Below are positions 32,600 to 44,195 of a stretch of DNA of 64,000 nucleotides, piece after piece. Source of the DNA: Diphasiastrum complanatum (lineage: Eukaryota > Streptophyta > Lycopodiopsida > Lycopodiales > Lycopodiaceae); contig CM055108.1 of NCBI GenBank assembly GCA_029204225.1, forward strand, positions 1,246,253 to 1,310,252, given 5' to 3'. The notes under the pieces were generated by a model. That model was given only the letters and a program-made list of their open reading frames with translations, was not told the origin of the DNA and searched no databases. The first letter of the stretch is position 1. Every line of letters starts with the position of its first letter. A program made the position numbers and the translations under genes.

Positions 32600-33275
32600 A
32601 TGTTCATTCCTCCCCAAACCTAATAGATCTAGTGGCACGGACCATTACATAAGTGCCCTTTGCATTCCTAGTAAAATATTCTTCTTTTCCATTGGTGCGT
32701 TCTTCAAAATCACAATTCGTCAATAGAGGGTGGCCAATGGAACTATTTATATATGCAACAATGTTTCCATGCACATCTGGACGTCCATCAATGTATGTAC
32801 GATTTGCCCTTGAGATGTTGCCTCCTTGCATGCGTTGCTCCTCTAAAGAACAAGCATTTGAATTCAAGCCATATACTTGCATCCTCCATTGAATTGTATT
32901 GAGGTCCTGCATATGGCATCAATGTCACAACACTATTTAAAGGGACCTCAGTACTACTCCATGCAAAATGGTCCAAACCAGCCTTAGAAAAGTGGTCACT
33001 AGGCATGATCATGTACATTCAACCCCAATACGTAAATGGTGTTCCATTTAATGGTAATGGTGATTGGAGTGGCCAACATAAATATCTACTTCTAATAAAA
33101 GTTTTTATTAATGGTTGCAAGCTAGGTGAAAGAGAAAGGTCAGACAAAGAATCTAGAATGTCTTTTGACACATCAACAGTGCGTAGTAATCTGCAATTAT
33201 CTTTCAAACTAGACATAATACGTCCAAGACGTGTTCTCTTTTTTAAGGGGGTGGTCAAGTTTGTGGAATCCACAT
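32600..33275 (-). pseudogene. SET-domain protein fragment
   Basis: SET domains methylate protein lysines. Minus strand from about 33273: TRLGRIMSSLKDNCRLL; a TGA at about 33016-33018 after FTYWG; then FSKAGLDHFAWSSTEVPLNS, where SET proteins have their AG-G-FA entry motif, and VVTLMPYAG. After a frameshift near 32890 come VYGLNSNACSLEEQ, RTYIDGRPDVHGNIVAYINS (the ID-GN-A-(F/Y)IN core), NCDFE and VMVRATRSIRFGEE, matching the final RDI--GEEL motif. The frame breaks right after GEE. Pre- and post-SET cysteines are not visible. It continues directly from the end of the left arm of the inverted repeat. Confidence 0.62.
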
Positions 33276-33287
33276 GGAGGACACATG

Positions 33288-33527
33288 TGCACCATCTAGG
33301 ATAGGTGTGGTTGGGTGGTAAGAACGTTCTAGAGATTTGGAGACATGGATTGAATCACAAGGCGTTGATCAACTAATTATATCATGCAAGGGGTGATCTC
33401 ATCAACAAGAGCATCATCTAGGGCCAATGATGATCCAAAATCAATATTCATGTGATTTATCTTATCAATAATATTCTCAATCTCTCTTGCAACTTTTTTT
33501 TCTTGAAACCAACTTATGGTCCTTCTT
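33288..33527 (-). pseudogene. Repeat-unit exon 4-like, left arm
   Basis: After an acceptor-like AACTTTAG at ~33528: VAREIENIIDKINHMNIDFG, SSLALDDALVDE, then in another frame STPCDSIHVSKSLERSYHPT. The right arm encodes nearly the same peptide. Function unknown; conserved amphipathic and acidic residues only. Confidence 0.5.
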
Positions 33528-33555
33528 CTAAAGTTGAAAATGTTAGATGTATCAG

Positions 33556-33677
<122 letters not shown>

Positions 33678-34017
33678 CATGAAACATAAATTAATATATA
33701 ACACAAACTGTAAACTAGTGGCATGAAACACACACACAAACACATGCACGCACACACACACCCACCCACACCGACCCTAAACACAATGAAGAAAAAAACA
33801 GAGAGAACGTTATAGAGTGCTAATCAAAACTCCTGAACCACACGATTATATCCTACTCCAGAATGTCACCACATGCTCACTCCCTACAGCGTTTGGGCTT
33901 TCTTGTGGAACTCATCTTCCAACAAAAAACATTTGAACCATGTCTTTAATAGAAGAAAACAAGGGGTACGCACCTTTCTAGAATTGGGAGTGTTGGTTAT
34001 CTTTAAACCTTTCATGA

Positions 34018-34135
<118 letters not shown>

Positions 34136-34238
34136 GTGAATAAGTCTATTATGGGTGATTCAATATGGCCAAACTATACTTGAAGTGTCATCAGGTCAAA
34201 GATTAAAACATTTTCGAAAAACACTTTAAAGAGTTTAC

Positions 34239-34562
34239 CTCTCGTACTCTCAGATTCTCTGTGTGCACTCCATTGGCCCAAATATGATCGTTGACAATCC
34301 TCCTTGTCCGAATCCTAAGGCCTTTGCATTGTGTGCATGTACATGGTGTCCTCTCATCATATTTTGGCTGAAACTGGTCCAATAATCCAATTGCAAATTG
34401 CACAAATTCTTTCACTGTCATTCAAGTGAAAATTGACAAATTCTAGCATGTGACGAATCGTAACATGTGACAAAAAGTGACAAAATAGTCTTTGTACATT
34501 TAGTGCATTTTCAACCTTCATTTGTGATGGAGTGGTGTCTTGGCTTTCCAAAGAGCAATATA
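34239..34562 (-). pseudogene. Repeat-unit exon 3-like with transposase-associated zinc motif
   Basis: Between acceptor-like GGATATAG and donor-like GAGAGGTAAAC. The frame from 34421 reads MTVKEFVQFAIGLLDQFQPK, then CTCTQCKGLRIRTRRIVNDH and IWANGV. The pattern (v-eFv-FA, CxCxxC, then His, then nGv) is that of the transposase-associated domain found at the start of plant CACTA/En-Spm transposases. The first ~140 bp read openly only in another frame (YCSLESQDTTPSQMKVENAL), so either the acceptor is elsewhere or the exon is decayed. The right arm keeps the same residues with few changes. Confidence 0.5.
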
Positions 34563-34636
34563 CTATATCCAAAGAGCAAATCGGATTACATCACTATTAC
34601 AAATAAAGAAATTATGACATAAATCAATATGCATAC

Positions 34637-34799
34637 ATGTGATGGATCAATAGGCGGTCTACGTCGACTGATGAAAGAGCTTGAAGATGAACCAGTCAAT
34701 AGTTGTTCATTGTACTTTAGTCTTGATTGCTGTTTTTTTCTGTGATAGAGCTCAATTATTTTTTCTTTCTCTAAATCACGTGGAGGTACGATAATTGCC
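34637..34799 (-). CDS. Repeat-unit exon 2, left arm (unknown protein)
   Basis: Bounded by GAATTCTAG on the acceptor side and CACAT/GTATGC on the donor side. Read in phase with exon 1: AIIVPPRDLEKEKIIELYHR, KKQQSRLKYNEQLLTG, then a serine run and RRRPPIDPSH. Strongly charged, probably helical. The right arm carries the same exon, but interrupted by a tRNA-derived insertion. Not recognised. Confidence 0.5.
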
Positions 34800-34918
34800 C
34801 TAGAATTCATAATTCCAATCAAATGTCATTGTAAGAACAAATTTGCAAAAAAATTATACACTCATATTCAAATAACAAATAAAGTGCAATTGATGTCAAT
34901 ATCAATAACAATATATAC

Positions 34919-34998
34919 CTGTTGTTGCGATCATGAGATGAATCGCTATCTGATGATGATGACATATACACATTGTAGCCAACTACTCTATACCACAT
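34919..34998 (-). CDS. Repeat-unit exon 1, left arm (unknown protein)
   Basis: Begins ATG at 34996-34998 (MWYRVVGYNVYMSSSSDSDS, SHDRNN) and ends AACAACAG before GTATATATTG, a good donor. Splicing to 34799 keeps the frame (Arg codon split 2+1). The ATG is conserved in the right arm. Confidence 0.5.
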
Positions 34999-35194
34999 CA
35001 TAAGTAATCATTATGAGACTGTATGTTTTGAACAAATATAGTAAAATTTGTTAAAGATATGCCAACATCTAATCCATGTAAATTCTACTTATGCTTAATG
35101 TAAATCTAATATTCTAGTAACATTGCAATCAAGAAAATTGCTTGGGTGGGGCAACACATGACAAGCAATTAAAATGAGGTTCATACCGACAAAT

Positions 35195-35425
35195 GTTAGA
35201 CATCAGTAGATAGTGTGTGTAGATCTATCTCAACTAATTTAAAGACCACATAGCAGTCAATGTTCGAAGCTCTTAGATTAAACTCTTGTCTAAGATGAGT
35301 GATGATCTCAAGGTAAATCTCTTTGGATTGGCCTAGTGTGCCATGGTATCTCACGACGAAATATGCATTTGCCCTTTCTATCTATGGTTGCTTTGTATGC
35401 AAGAAATCACACCATTGATCAACAT
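35195..35425 (-). pseudogene. Repeat-unit upstream exon-like frame, left arm
   Basis: Frame reading QWCDFLHTKQP, a TAG, then IERANAYFVVRYHGTLGQSK, EIYLEIITHLRQEFNLRASN, IDCYVVFKLVEIDLH, ending at TGA/TAA near 35195. The right arm (60670-60890) has the same sequence with small frame changes. Unknown family. Further 5' to 36061 the arm is AT-rich and I see no gene. Confidence 0.4.
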
Positions 35426-36437
35426 ATTTATTACAATGCTAAATGATATTTCAACTAATTACTATGATTTCATATAGGGTTATATAGATTCACACACCAA
35501 CAATCAAAAAGATTTATCATATAGGTCACATAGCACTAAGGTCCTCAATATAACATAAATGCTTTTGATCATGAATCTAAATGACCCCATGCAACCATTT
35601 AAGAGGCCACATGACAAAAGTAAAAAAAAATTATTTGACCATGTAATTATGTCACCAAATTATATCAAATCTATGACACCTAGATTATTAATAAACTAAA
35701 TGTTTTATGACATCACCGATTTGACATAATATTATATCATAAAATCTTAAAAAACTTGTCAAATTACTTTTTTAATAATAATATGTACTATTTCTTATCT
35801 CATGATTTTGTCTTGTATGTCAAATCTCAAGAAAAATAAAATTTATAACAATATAAAACTAGTTTTAACAATCCAATACTACCATAATGATCTTTGAATT
35901 GATTTTCTTACATTCCATCATATTAAAAAATATATTTTATGTAAAATCCTACAATAAAATATTCTCATAAAATCTAGAAAAGATTATGAGAATATTGAAT
36001 GACATTTGAAGCATGCAAGCCCATGTGGGGGACCCTCTCACGTGTCAAGAGAAGAAAAAGAAAATGCGTCGATTATCCACGCGTGGATAGCTTCTATGTG
36101 GATAATCCACACGAAACTTGAATGCCAATAAAATGGCATTTTCACGAGCATTCTTGCTCCTCTTCTTTTGCTTTCAAGTTTTATAGGTTTTCTAATCTAG
36201 TGTTTAGTGCTCTTGCTTGCTATTGCTCTTCTAAGCTCTATAGATCTTGCTCGCTTGCTTGCTTACTTTTGGTTGCTCTTCATTGCTAGTGATCTTGCTC
36301 TTGCTTTTGCTTGCTCTATTGATCTTCTTTGTTCTTGCTTTCTATTCATTGCTTACTCTTCTAATCTAAAAGTCTTCAATACTCTTTCACTCCCATTCTC
36401 CACTACTTTCTAGCTTTTAAAGTTTTTCTTCGATACA

Positions 36438-37556
36438 ATGTCTTCAAGTCGAAGGTCAAGTGGGAGACCATCTAGGATAAGAGCTCGTGAGGAGCCCGAA
36501 GAATATAATCAAGAGTGGTTTGAGAATCTATCTCCTCAACAAAGAGATAGAATCAAAAATCTTGTGTTATCTTCTTCGGGTGACTCATCCGAGAGAATAG
36601 CTTCCGAAGATGCCCCTTCCCAAGAATCGTGTAGTGTGTATTATGATCTTAATCCACGTGGTGGAGTTATAAAAAATACGCGTGGCAATGTAGTTCATGC
36701 CCGTTTGCATGATTTAGTTGTTTTATATTTTGGTAAAGAATACATGATCGATTGGTCCTCCCAATTGCTTGAAGACAAAAATAAAATAATAGAGACTTTG
36801 TATTTTGAATTCCCTCAATCCAATGCTTTTAGTAGGACTTGGGCCTTGAATACAATGTGCCTTTGGATTTGAAACAAATGGCAATTGATGAGAAGAGCCG
36901 TTAGGAATCCCAAGAATTCCACGAAGCCTAGATGGTGCTCCAAAAAGGATTGGAGGAAGGTGAAAGAGAAATTGTTGCAAAACAATCCCCAAAAGTATGA
37001 ACAACAACGTCGGGACACCGCCGAGAAGCTCTTAAAACATGACCAAAGTCACTTGGGATCGAGAGGAAGGGGCAATCTAGAAGCTCAATTTGTAAGTGCA
37101 ATATTTTTTAATATGATTATATTTTTGTAATGAGATTGTTAATGTTTTTTATTGCTAAACTATATTGTATTGCTAAACTATATTTTTTTGTTGAATGTGG
37201 CTTAGTGATTTTGGAAGACACATGACTGCCACGGAGTACAAGCAAGGTTACGATTATGGATATGTCGGCCTTAAGGCTTTTATAGAATCCCATGGATTGT
37301 TTCCAATCGTAAACTCTTAACCTTTATTGTTTTGTGATTGTTTGTTTACAAGTAAGTTTAATCTCAATTTAATTAAATCTTTGATTCTATTTTGTAGAGA
37401 GGCTCTACAACTTCAAGTGTTTGTGATGTGAAAGAAAATGTGGAAGAGAACGTAGAAGAGTACGTGAATGAAAGCGACGGGGAGTTTGAAGATGTGGACA
37501 CCAACGTACACCTACAAGATGAAGGAAGCGAGGAGGGAAGAAGTGCTGATGAGTAG
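36438..37556 (+). pseudogene. Transposase_24/Ptta-like protein, three exons
   Basis: ATG at 36438 follows a TC-rich leader. Exon 1 (36438-37091) reads serine/arginine-rich SSSRRSSGRPSRIRAREEPE, then YYDLNPRGGVIKNTRGNVVH, LVVLYFGKEYMIDWSSQLLE and IIETLYFEFP. An in-frame TGA lies at 36870-36872, then TKPRWCSKKDWRKVKEKLL and KLLKHDQSHLGSRGRGN. The pattern (W-vp---k--i---l---F, later a W--------N---R----H--GS block) matches plant transposase-associated proteins of the Ptta/En-Spm group. Exon 2 (37206-37308) reads FGRHMTATEYKQGYDYGYVG. Exon 3 (37398-37556) is acidic and ends RSADE with TAG. The exon 2-3 junction keeps frame; exon 1-2 as drawn does not. Probably decayed. Confidence 0.52.
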
Positions 37557-38319
37557 AGGTTTTTAAATTAAATGTAAGGCCTTGTAGAAGGCAATGTAGG
37601 AAGAGAGGATTTATTCTCTCATCAATGTACTTGTTTTTAAATCAATCAATATAATGTTTTGGCATCACATCATTTTTGCAAAATTTTTGAATGCATATAT
37701 TTTTAATCCATAAATGCAAATGTATAGTCTATTGAATGCACATCTATTGATTGCAAATGTATCTATTGATGTATTCAATGCAATGTATAATCTATTTAAT
37801 GCACATCTATGTAATGCAAATGTATCCATTGATGAATTCAATGCAATGTATCTATTTTAGCACATGATTTGTATGCTAGAATGCACAATAAAAAATAATG
37901 GAAATAGATAACACATTAAGTTATCAACCAAATATCAAATGAATCAAAATAAATGTGAATTTACCTTTACTATTGTATCTCCATTGTTTTGCAATCTTTG
38001 CTTTTCCTTTTGCATGCACTTGATCTTTGAATCCTTTGCAATGAAAGCTCATTTTTCATATCCAAACCTACATCACAAACACAAAAAATCTTAAAACTTA
38101 TGATCACAAAACACATACTATTAACATCCATCAATGGACTAAAAATCCTAAACACTATCAATCTTCTCACTCACATTCATCCTCATCTCATTCTCGCTCC
38201 CATCTATACTCTCTTTTTTTTCTCTCTCACACAACACAAAAATAGAAAGTCACCTCTATTTTTGGAGTGGACCACATTTTGGTTCGCGCCAAATGTTTTT
38301 TTTTTTTGACAAATTTTTT
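37557..38319. other. AT-rich DNA with one 63-bp tandem duplication
   Basis: 37728-37855 contains two copies (period 63 bp) of a unit around GCACATCTAT and TTCAATGCAATGTAT. Otherwise nothing recognised. Confidence 0.6.
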
Positions 38320-39020
38320 TGTGTGGATTATCCACGCGTGGATAATCCACGGAAATTCCAGAAACCTTCCCGTGTGGATATCGCATGAATATAAAAAAAA
38401 AATTATCCATGCGGTATCCACGGCCTCAACTCTCTGGATTTTGCGTGGATAAAGCGAATTTTGCGTGGATAATCCACACGCGGATAATTATCCACACAGT
38501 ATCCACGCAAAAGCCAAGATTTTTTTATTTTATTTTTACTATGGTGTGGATTATCCACGCGTGGATTATCCACATGTGGATAATCCACGGAAATTCCAGA
38601 AACCTTTCCGTGTGGATACCGCATGAATATAAAAAAAAATTTATCCACGTAGTATCCACGGCCTCAACTCTCTGGATTTTGCGTGGATAAAACGAATTTT
38701 GCGTGGATAATCCACATGCGGATAATTATCCACACAGTATCCACGCAAAAGCCAAGATTTTTTTATTTTATTTTTACTATGGTGTGGATTATCCACGCAT
38801 GGATTATCCACACAAAATTAGAATTCCTATTTTCGGCTTCGGGTGTCGGAGGTTTGCTCGACTGTCGGTAGTCGAACTTGGCGTGGATAATCCACGCATT
38901 TTGAATTTCATGACGTCCGACCGATCTACTGCCAGAAAAGACATTTGCGTGGAACATCCATACGTGGATAATCCACGCACTCGTATCTACGCGTATATCC
39001 ATGCCAATCCATGGCTATAT
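38320..39020. repeat. GTGGATNATCCAC palindrome array
   Basis: Two direct copies of a ~238-bp unit (for example GGCCTCAAC at 38422 and 38660) plus a partial third. Each is packed with GTGGATTATCCAC and GCGTGGATAATCCACGCG palindromes. More copies, less regular, run to about 39010. Confidence 0.85.
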
Positions 39021-39030
39021 CCACGCGAAT

Positions 39031-39332
39031 GTTTTTTTGCCCGCACGTTCTCCTTTGTATTGTGCATGGATATTTGCTATATGTGTTCTTGTGTGAGATC
39101 ATCTTCAATCGGATCTAGTATAGGTTTCGTTGATATTCAAGCGACATTCAGCAATTCAATAAAAAAGTGTCGGTTTATCCAAAGTTTGATCCAAAAAGAA
39201 AATCTCATTCAAATCTGTCTGATTATCTTGTTAACACATATATCCTGCTGTACAATCAATCATTGCAAGAGCTTCATTCTAGTTGACAGTATCCGTTTGA
39301 GAATCGTAATGAACTCCCAAATTTTTCTCTGA
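39031..39332. other. Non-coding, nothing recognised
   Basis: No gene or repeat supported. Confidence 0.45.
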
Positions 39333-40410
39333 TCATTCACAAGTATGATCTATTGTTGATGAATTATCATCCTCTTCTTGAACCACTGGTTTGATAGTCC
39401 AAGTTGCAGGATCAACTTTGACTACACGTTTATGATTTTCAAAAGTGATTTTCCCGGTACCCCAGTTATGAATTACTTGCGCAACTCGTAACCATGGACG
39501 TCCCAATAGAACTCGGTAGACATTTGGTGCTTCTGGTAAGTCCATTACTACGAAAGTCAGTGACAAACTGTACTCTCACAATTTTGACAGGTATATCTTC
39601 AACCATTTCTCGCGGACAAACTATCGTTTGATCAGCTAGCTTAATGGCAAAAGTTGCGGGCTTGATCTTTGTAAGGCCCCATTTTTCACATAGCTTTGTA
39701 GAAATTAGGCTAACTCCTAAACCACCATCTACCACATTTGCTTCCTTAGGAAATTGTCTATGGTATATCAACATGGTGATATTCTTTTGTTCACTTTCTC
39801 AAGCGGCTCTGACATGGAGTACTTCATTAGATTCTTCAAATCTAACACAAAAAAGTGAATCTTGATGGACTTCTGGATTTGCTTGAGCTAACTTTTGCGC
39901 TAAGACTTTTTTTGCTTTTGGCACCAACTTCAGGAACTCTCCCAATGAAATATTAATCTTACTAGTAGTAGCATTGGCATTTGTTGATGCAATAGTGGTG
40001 GATGTGGTAGTAGTCTGTCCTGTTGTATAAAGCAACATACTGATATTCGGCTCATCATCTGAATCTTCATCCTCCTCCCGAATTGCATCGTCCATAGCAT
40101 TTTGCAAGAGTGCATACTCATTATGGCATTTTAGCTCACGTCTGATTCGTTTAGGTAGACCTGACAAAAATCACATAATCATGGCATTTTCGTTAATCAA
40201 CTCAGATTTGCACTCAGATCTGAGACGTTTCACCCATTCAATGTAATCTCAAACCATTTCCCACTTTTCCATTTAAATTTTACTTAAAAGTAGAAAAGGG
40301 TCTTCCATAAACTTCTAAGGTTTGAACCGTGTGATAAGGACTCTTTTAACAACCTCCCAATCTGTACCCTCAGTCTAGAAATCTGTTGGGAAGAATTGTT
40401 CGCCCTTCAA
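39333..40410 (-). pseudogene. Ty3/gypsy gag-protease relic
   Basis: Minus strand. The end of gag from about 40400 (MSGLPKRIRRELKCHNEYAL near 40167) has an acidic, Thr/Ser-rich spacer and KINISLGEFLKLVPKAKKVL. A stop lies near 39800. The retropepsin-like domain has VDGGLGVSLISTKLCEKWGL, with the D-G/S-G-type active site reading DGG, then LADQTIVCPREMVEDIPVKI. A frameshift near 39565 precedes VVMDLPEAPNVYRVLLGRPW, LRVAQVIHNWGTGKI. LLGRPWL with the preceding aspartate loop is the standard end of plant gypsy proteases. RT, RNase H and integrase are absent. Heavily decayed upstream to the leader at 40759. Confidence 0.75.
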
Positions 40411-40758
40411 ACTGAAGGTTCTATGATCAAAACCAAAGGTGTCTGCAATTTGACGAAGGTTTCCTGAAAGAGGGCAAAAAGTTATCAGCTTTCATGACGA
40501 TTTTTGCTTCCTTTTGACCAAAATCTGGTAGTATTGACAGATTTTTGTTGTTTTTACTGATATCTCAGATCCAAATGGATCTTAAGATTGATGATCTGAA
40601 TAGCTTCCCTTGTTCTACAATCAGATTAGATTTCAAACAAGCAAAATCACTCCCAACTATCTCTAAATACAGATCTAACACTATTCATGCCACGGCAAGA
40701 TGTCTAATGCAAGCTAACCATCCAACAAACATGCTGCAAACTGAAAAATTGGCGTAGC

Positions 40759-40776
40759 TCTCCGGCAACGATGCCA
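40759..40776 (-). other. Primer-binding site, tRNA-Asp type
   Basis: Minus strand TGGCATCGTTGCCGGAGA, three mismatches from the complement of the tRNA-Asp 3' end (TGGCGCCGTTGCCGGGGA), the usual primer of several plant gypsy lineages. Sits just downstream of the probable LTR. Confidence 0.72.
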
Positions 40777-40779
40777 AAA

Positions 40780-41513
40780 TTATAGTGGGTTTCTTTCCTT
40801 GCCTAACTTGAATCCAAGATCTAATCAATCTAGCATCAAAGAGATGAAGTTAGTTGTCACGCATAGATTTGTTCCCATGAGAGCAATAGTATCGTTCAGA
40901 TTTCAACATGAATGGAAGATTAACATCTCTAACATCCATTAACCCTAAGCAATAACACTACATCCACTAACACTAGATCCACAACAAAGATAGCTTACTC
41001 TTTCTCTCTCTCCCTTTCTCTCTCATAAAAAGTATAACAACATGCGATCCCAATAACAATCAGATCCAATAACTAACAAAATCCAAAGAAAGCATGAGAG
41101 ATGGAGGAAAAGTGATAGAGAGCAAGGACATTCATCAATCCATTTCAATAGAGAACCAATTTAATTTATTGAAATGAGAAAATGAACATGTGTAGGAACT
41201 CGAGTTGGTCCCTTTTTATAGTAGAGAGGAGGACCCTGGTTTCTGAATCCTATTAGTCCATTTCTGCCTCTCTAATTATTCAAATTTAAAAAAGGGTGGG
41301 AACCATCCAAATTGGAGGGAAACCCAACTTTATTCACTAACTTGACATTCAAGCCCTGCGACATTAAAAGTCCCACAAAAAGGCCTAGAGTCCTTTTATT
41401 GACTTTCAACTAATCAAATTTCTATGTGATCAACGGGTTCATGTATGGTGCCAAATCCCTCTCACTTATTAACTAGGGTTAGGGTTGCCTTGGGATCCGC
41501 AAACCCTCCAACA
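40780..41513 (-). repeat. Probable 5' LTR of the gypsy relic
   Basis: From TGTTGGAGGGTTTG at 41513 to near the PBS. A clear TATA box TATAAAAAGG lies on the minus strand at 41211-41220, and sequence downstream of it is CT-rich, as in an R-U5 region. There is no second LTR in the window to confirm ends. Confidence 0.5.
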
Positions 41514-42443
<930 letters not shown>

Positions 42444-42880
42444 TGGGTGTGGGCGATGGATGGTTGCGGGTGCTAGTTGCTGGTGATGGACACTGGAGAT
42501 GACAGTCTATGAAGGTTGCCTACTAGCACCCAGGTTTCCAGCACATTTCAGGTTTGGTTTTCCCAACACGTCATCATCACATTTGTCAGAGCTCCCACTG
42601 CGCCCAGACTCCATTGCATTTCGGGCCAGTTTAGGTCTTATTTCCAATGCATTATCTCCATCGCATTTATCAATCAAAAATTGTGCTCCATCAATGCTTT
42701 TGATCAGACTCCATCTTCATCACCTTTCAGTCAGAAAAACGTGGCCTATCTAGTGGCTCTCTTTTGCCACCCACAGGTCTATGCTTAATGGAATCATACT
42801 AGGTTACTACCTGTCAGAAATAAAAGAAGCAACTTCCTCCATCACCGCCTCTTCCAGCCTCATCTCCAACTCCCGCTTCC

Positions 42881-43580
42881 ATGACGTCCCTCAGCGATCT
42901 ATGTGATACATGCAGTGCGCCACCCCTTTTCGGTCTAGTGTCTCTCATAACCAGTATGTATACGGATATGTTGGCTCTTCAAGAACGAGTAACGACACTT
43001 GAAACAGAAAATTCAAGCCTCAAAGCTCAAATGGATGCATTTAGCAAAGCTCCAGAAGTGAACCCCGATTAGATCAAAGCACTGGAGGAGAAAATTCAGA
43101 CCTTGACAAAAAGTTGGGCCGACATGCTCAGAAATACTAAAGCAAAAAGCAATAAGTTAGTTTCATAGGTGATGGAAGAACAAGCCAAATGAGAATACAA
43201 ATCTCAAAATGTCCACATCAGAGGTCTTTCCGAAACCAACCCCGTACTTGCAGCAAAAGAACTTATGGCCTCACTTTCCTATGAGGAAGAGGAAGCCGAC
43301 ATGGAAGCAGCTTGGCACAGTAAGCTCGACTCTTCAATTGTCTTCATCCGTTTCAAATACACTGATTATCATAATGAAGTTCTTAAGAGTCGTGGACGTC
43401 TTAAAGGTAGTAACATTTTTGTTAATGAGGATCTAACTACCTTACAGTGGAAGGAATAAAAGCAGCTCATTGAGGAAGCAAATGCGATAGGAAAAAGAGT
43501 TATTTTTTGAAATGATGAACATTTCCTAGTTACCCCATTTGGAACTCATCACTCAGTGATGCATGTGAGAGCCTTCTAGT
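42881..43580 (+). pseudogene. LINE ORF1-like fragment
   Basis: Plus-strand ATG at 42881 (MTSLSDLCDTCSAPPLFGLV), then a coiled-coil stretch LALQERVTTLETENSSLKAQ and, after TAG, IKALEEKIQTLTKSW. Two more stops precede NVHIRGLSETNPVLAAKELM, and the C-terminal part reads SSIVFIRFKYTDYHNEVLKS, RGRLKGSNIFVNEDLTTLQW and GKRVIF. Coiled coil, then an IRGL motif, then V-I-FK--L--R--LKG--IF--EDLT is the layout of L1-type ORF1 RNA-binding proteins. Four in-frame stops. No endonuclease or RT domain follows; the 3' LINE-like end comes within 200 bp, so ORF2 is deleted. Confidence 0.6.
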
Positions 43581-43739
43581 CAATATTGAATTTTCAAACT
43601 GTTAGTATTTAAAGTTGCCTCCTGTGTGAGAGCCTTTCATTGAAGCTTACTATTCAGAGTTAGGTTGAGAGTTAGAGCACTTAAGAGATATTTTTCTCTT
43701 CTTAGTTAGTTTGGTTTTAATTTTGTTGTTTTGACGACA

Positions 43740-43835
43740 TTGCTCCATCTTGGTGCCATCCATTTTGATGTACTTGTTCATCTTATATGCCTTTGGGCAT
43801 GGGAAAGACGTTAATAAGGCTTTCTTTTTTTTCCT
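43740..43835 (+). other. LINE-like 3' end
   Basis: TGTACTTGTTCATCTTATAT followed by GCCTTTGGGCATGGGAAAG, TTAATAAGGCTTTC and a T-run, resembling the 3' ends of plant LINEs next to 42881-43580. Confidence 0.4.
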
Positions 43836-43839
43836 TCTC

Positions 43840-44195
43840 TCGCTCTCGACATTATCTTGCTCTATCAGCATTCGCAAAAAAACCTAGAATTATGTAATAT
43901 CATTATTTTATTGTTCTGAAATGTGTAATTATATTATTAAAAAATTGAAAATTGTACACACAAGACTTGTGAAAGTTGTACAAAAGAACACAAACATACC
44001 AAACCATTGTGAATAAAAAAATGGCATAAAAAAATCAACAGCTCCTACCAAATGTAAAATCTAATAGTAGTATATTTAAAATAGCAACAACCTGAATAGA
44101 TGACATTGTGTAGTACATAAAAGTAAACTGTAAATGCAAATGACAATATTGTGTCAAGATTACAACCTCTACATTATTATTGTACCATAACAACC
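43840..44195. other. AT-rich DNA, nothing recognised
   Basis: No supported gene or repeat. Confidence 0.45.

Larger units (their letters stand above)
36062..39030 (+). mobile_element. DNA-transposon-like block with palindromic subterminal repeats
   Basis: Bounded by GTGGATNATCCAC palindromes: a small set at 36070-36115 and a dense array at 38320-39010. It encloses a three-exon gene resembling accessory transposase proteins. It is absent next to the right arm at 60036. Subterminal arrays of a short word in both orientations around such a gene are typical of CACTA-type elements, but I could not find CACTA/TAGTG ends or a target duplication, so the boundaries are approximate. Confidence 0.5.

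Noticed and set aside
38320-38800. CRISPR-like array
   Set aside because: Repeats are palindromic and tandem without unique spacers of regular length, and the context is a plant nuclear genome.
38267-39002. Frames rich in WIIHAWIIH on both strands
   Set aside because: Translation of the GTGGATNATCCAC palindromes; periodicity is at DNA level.
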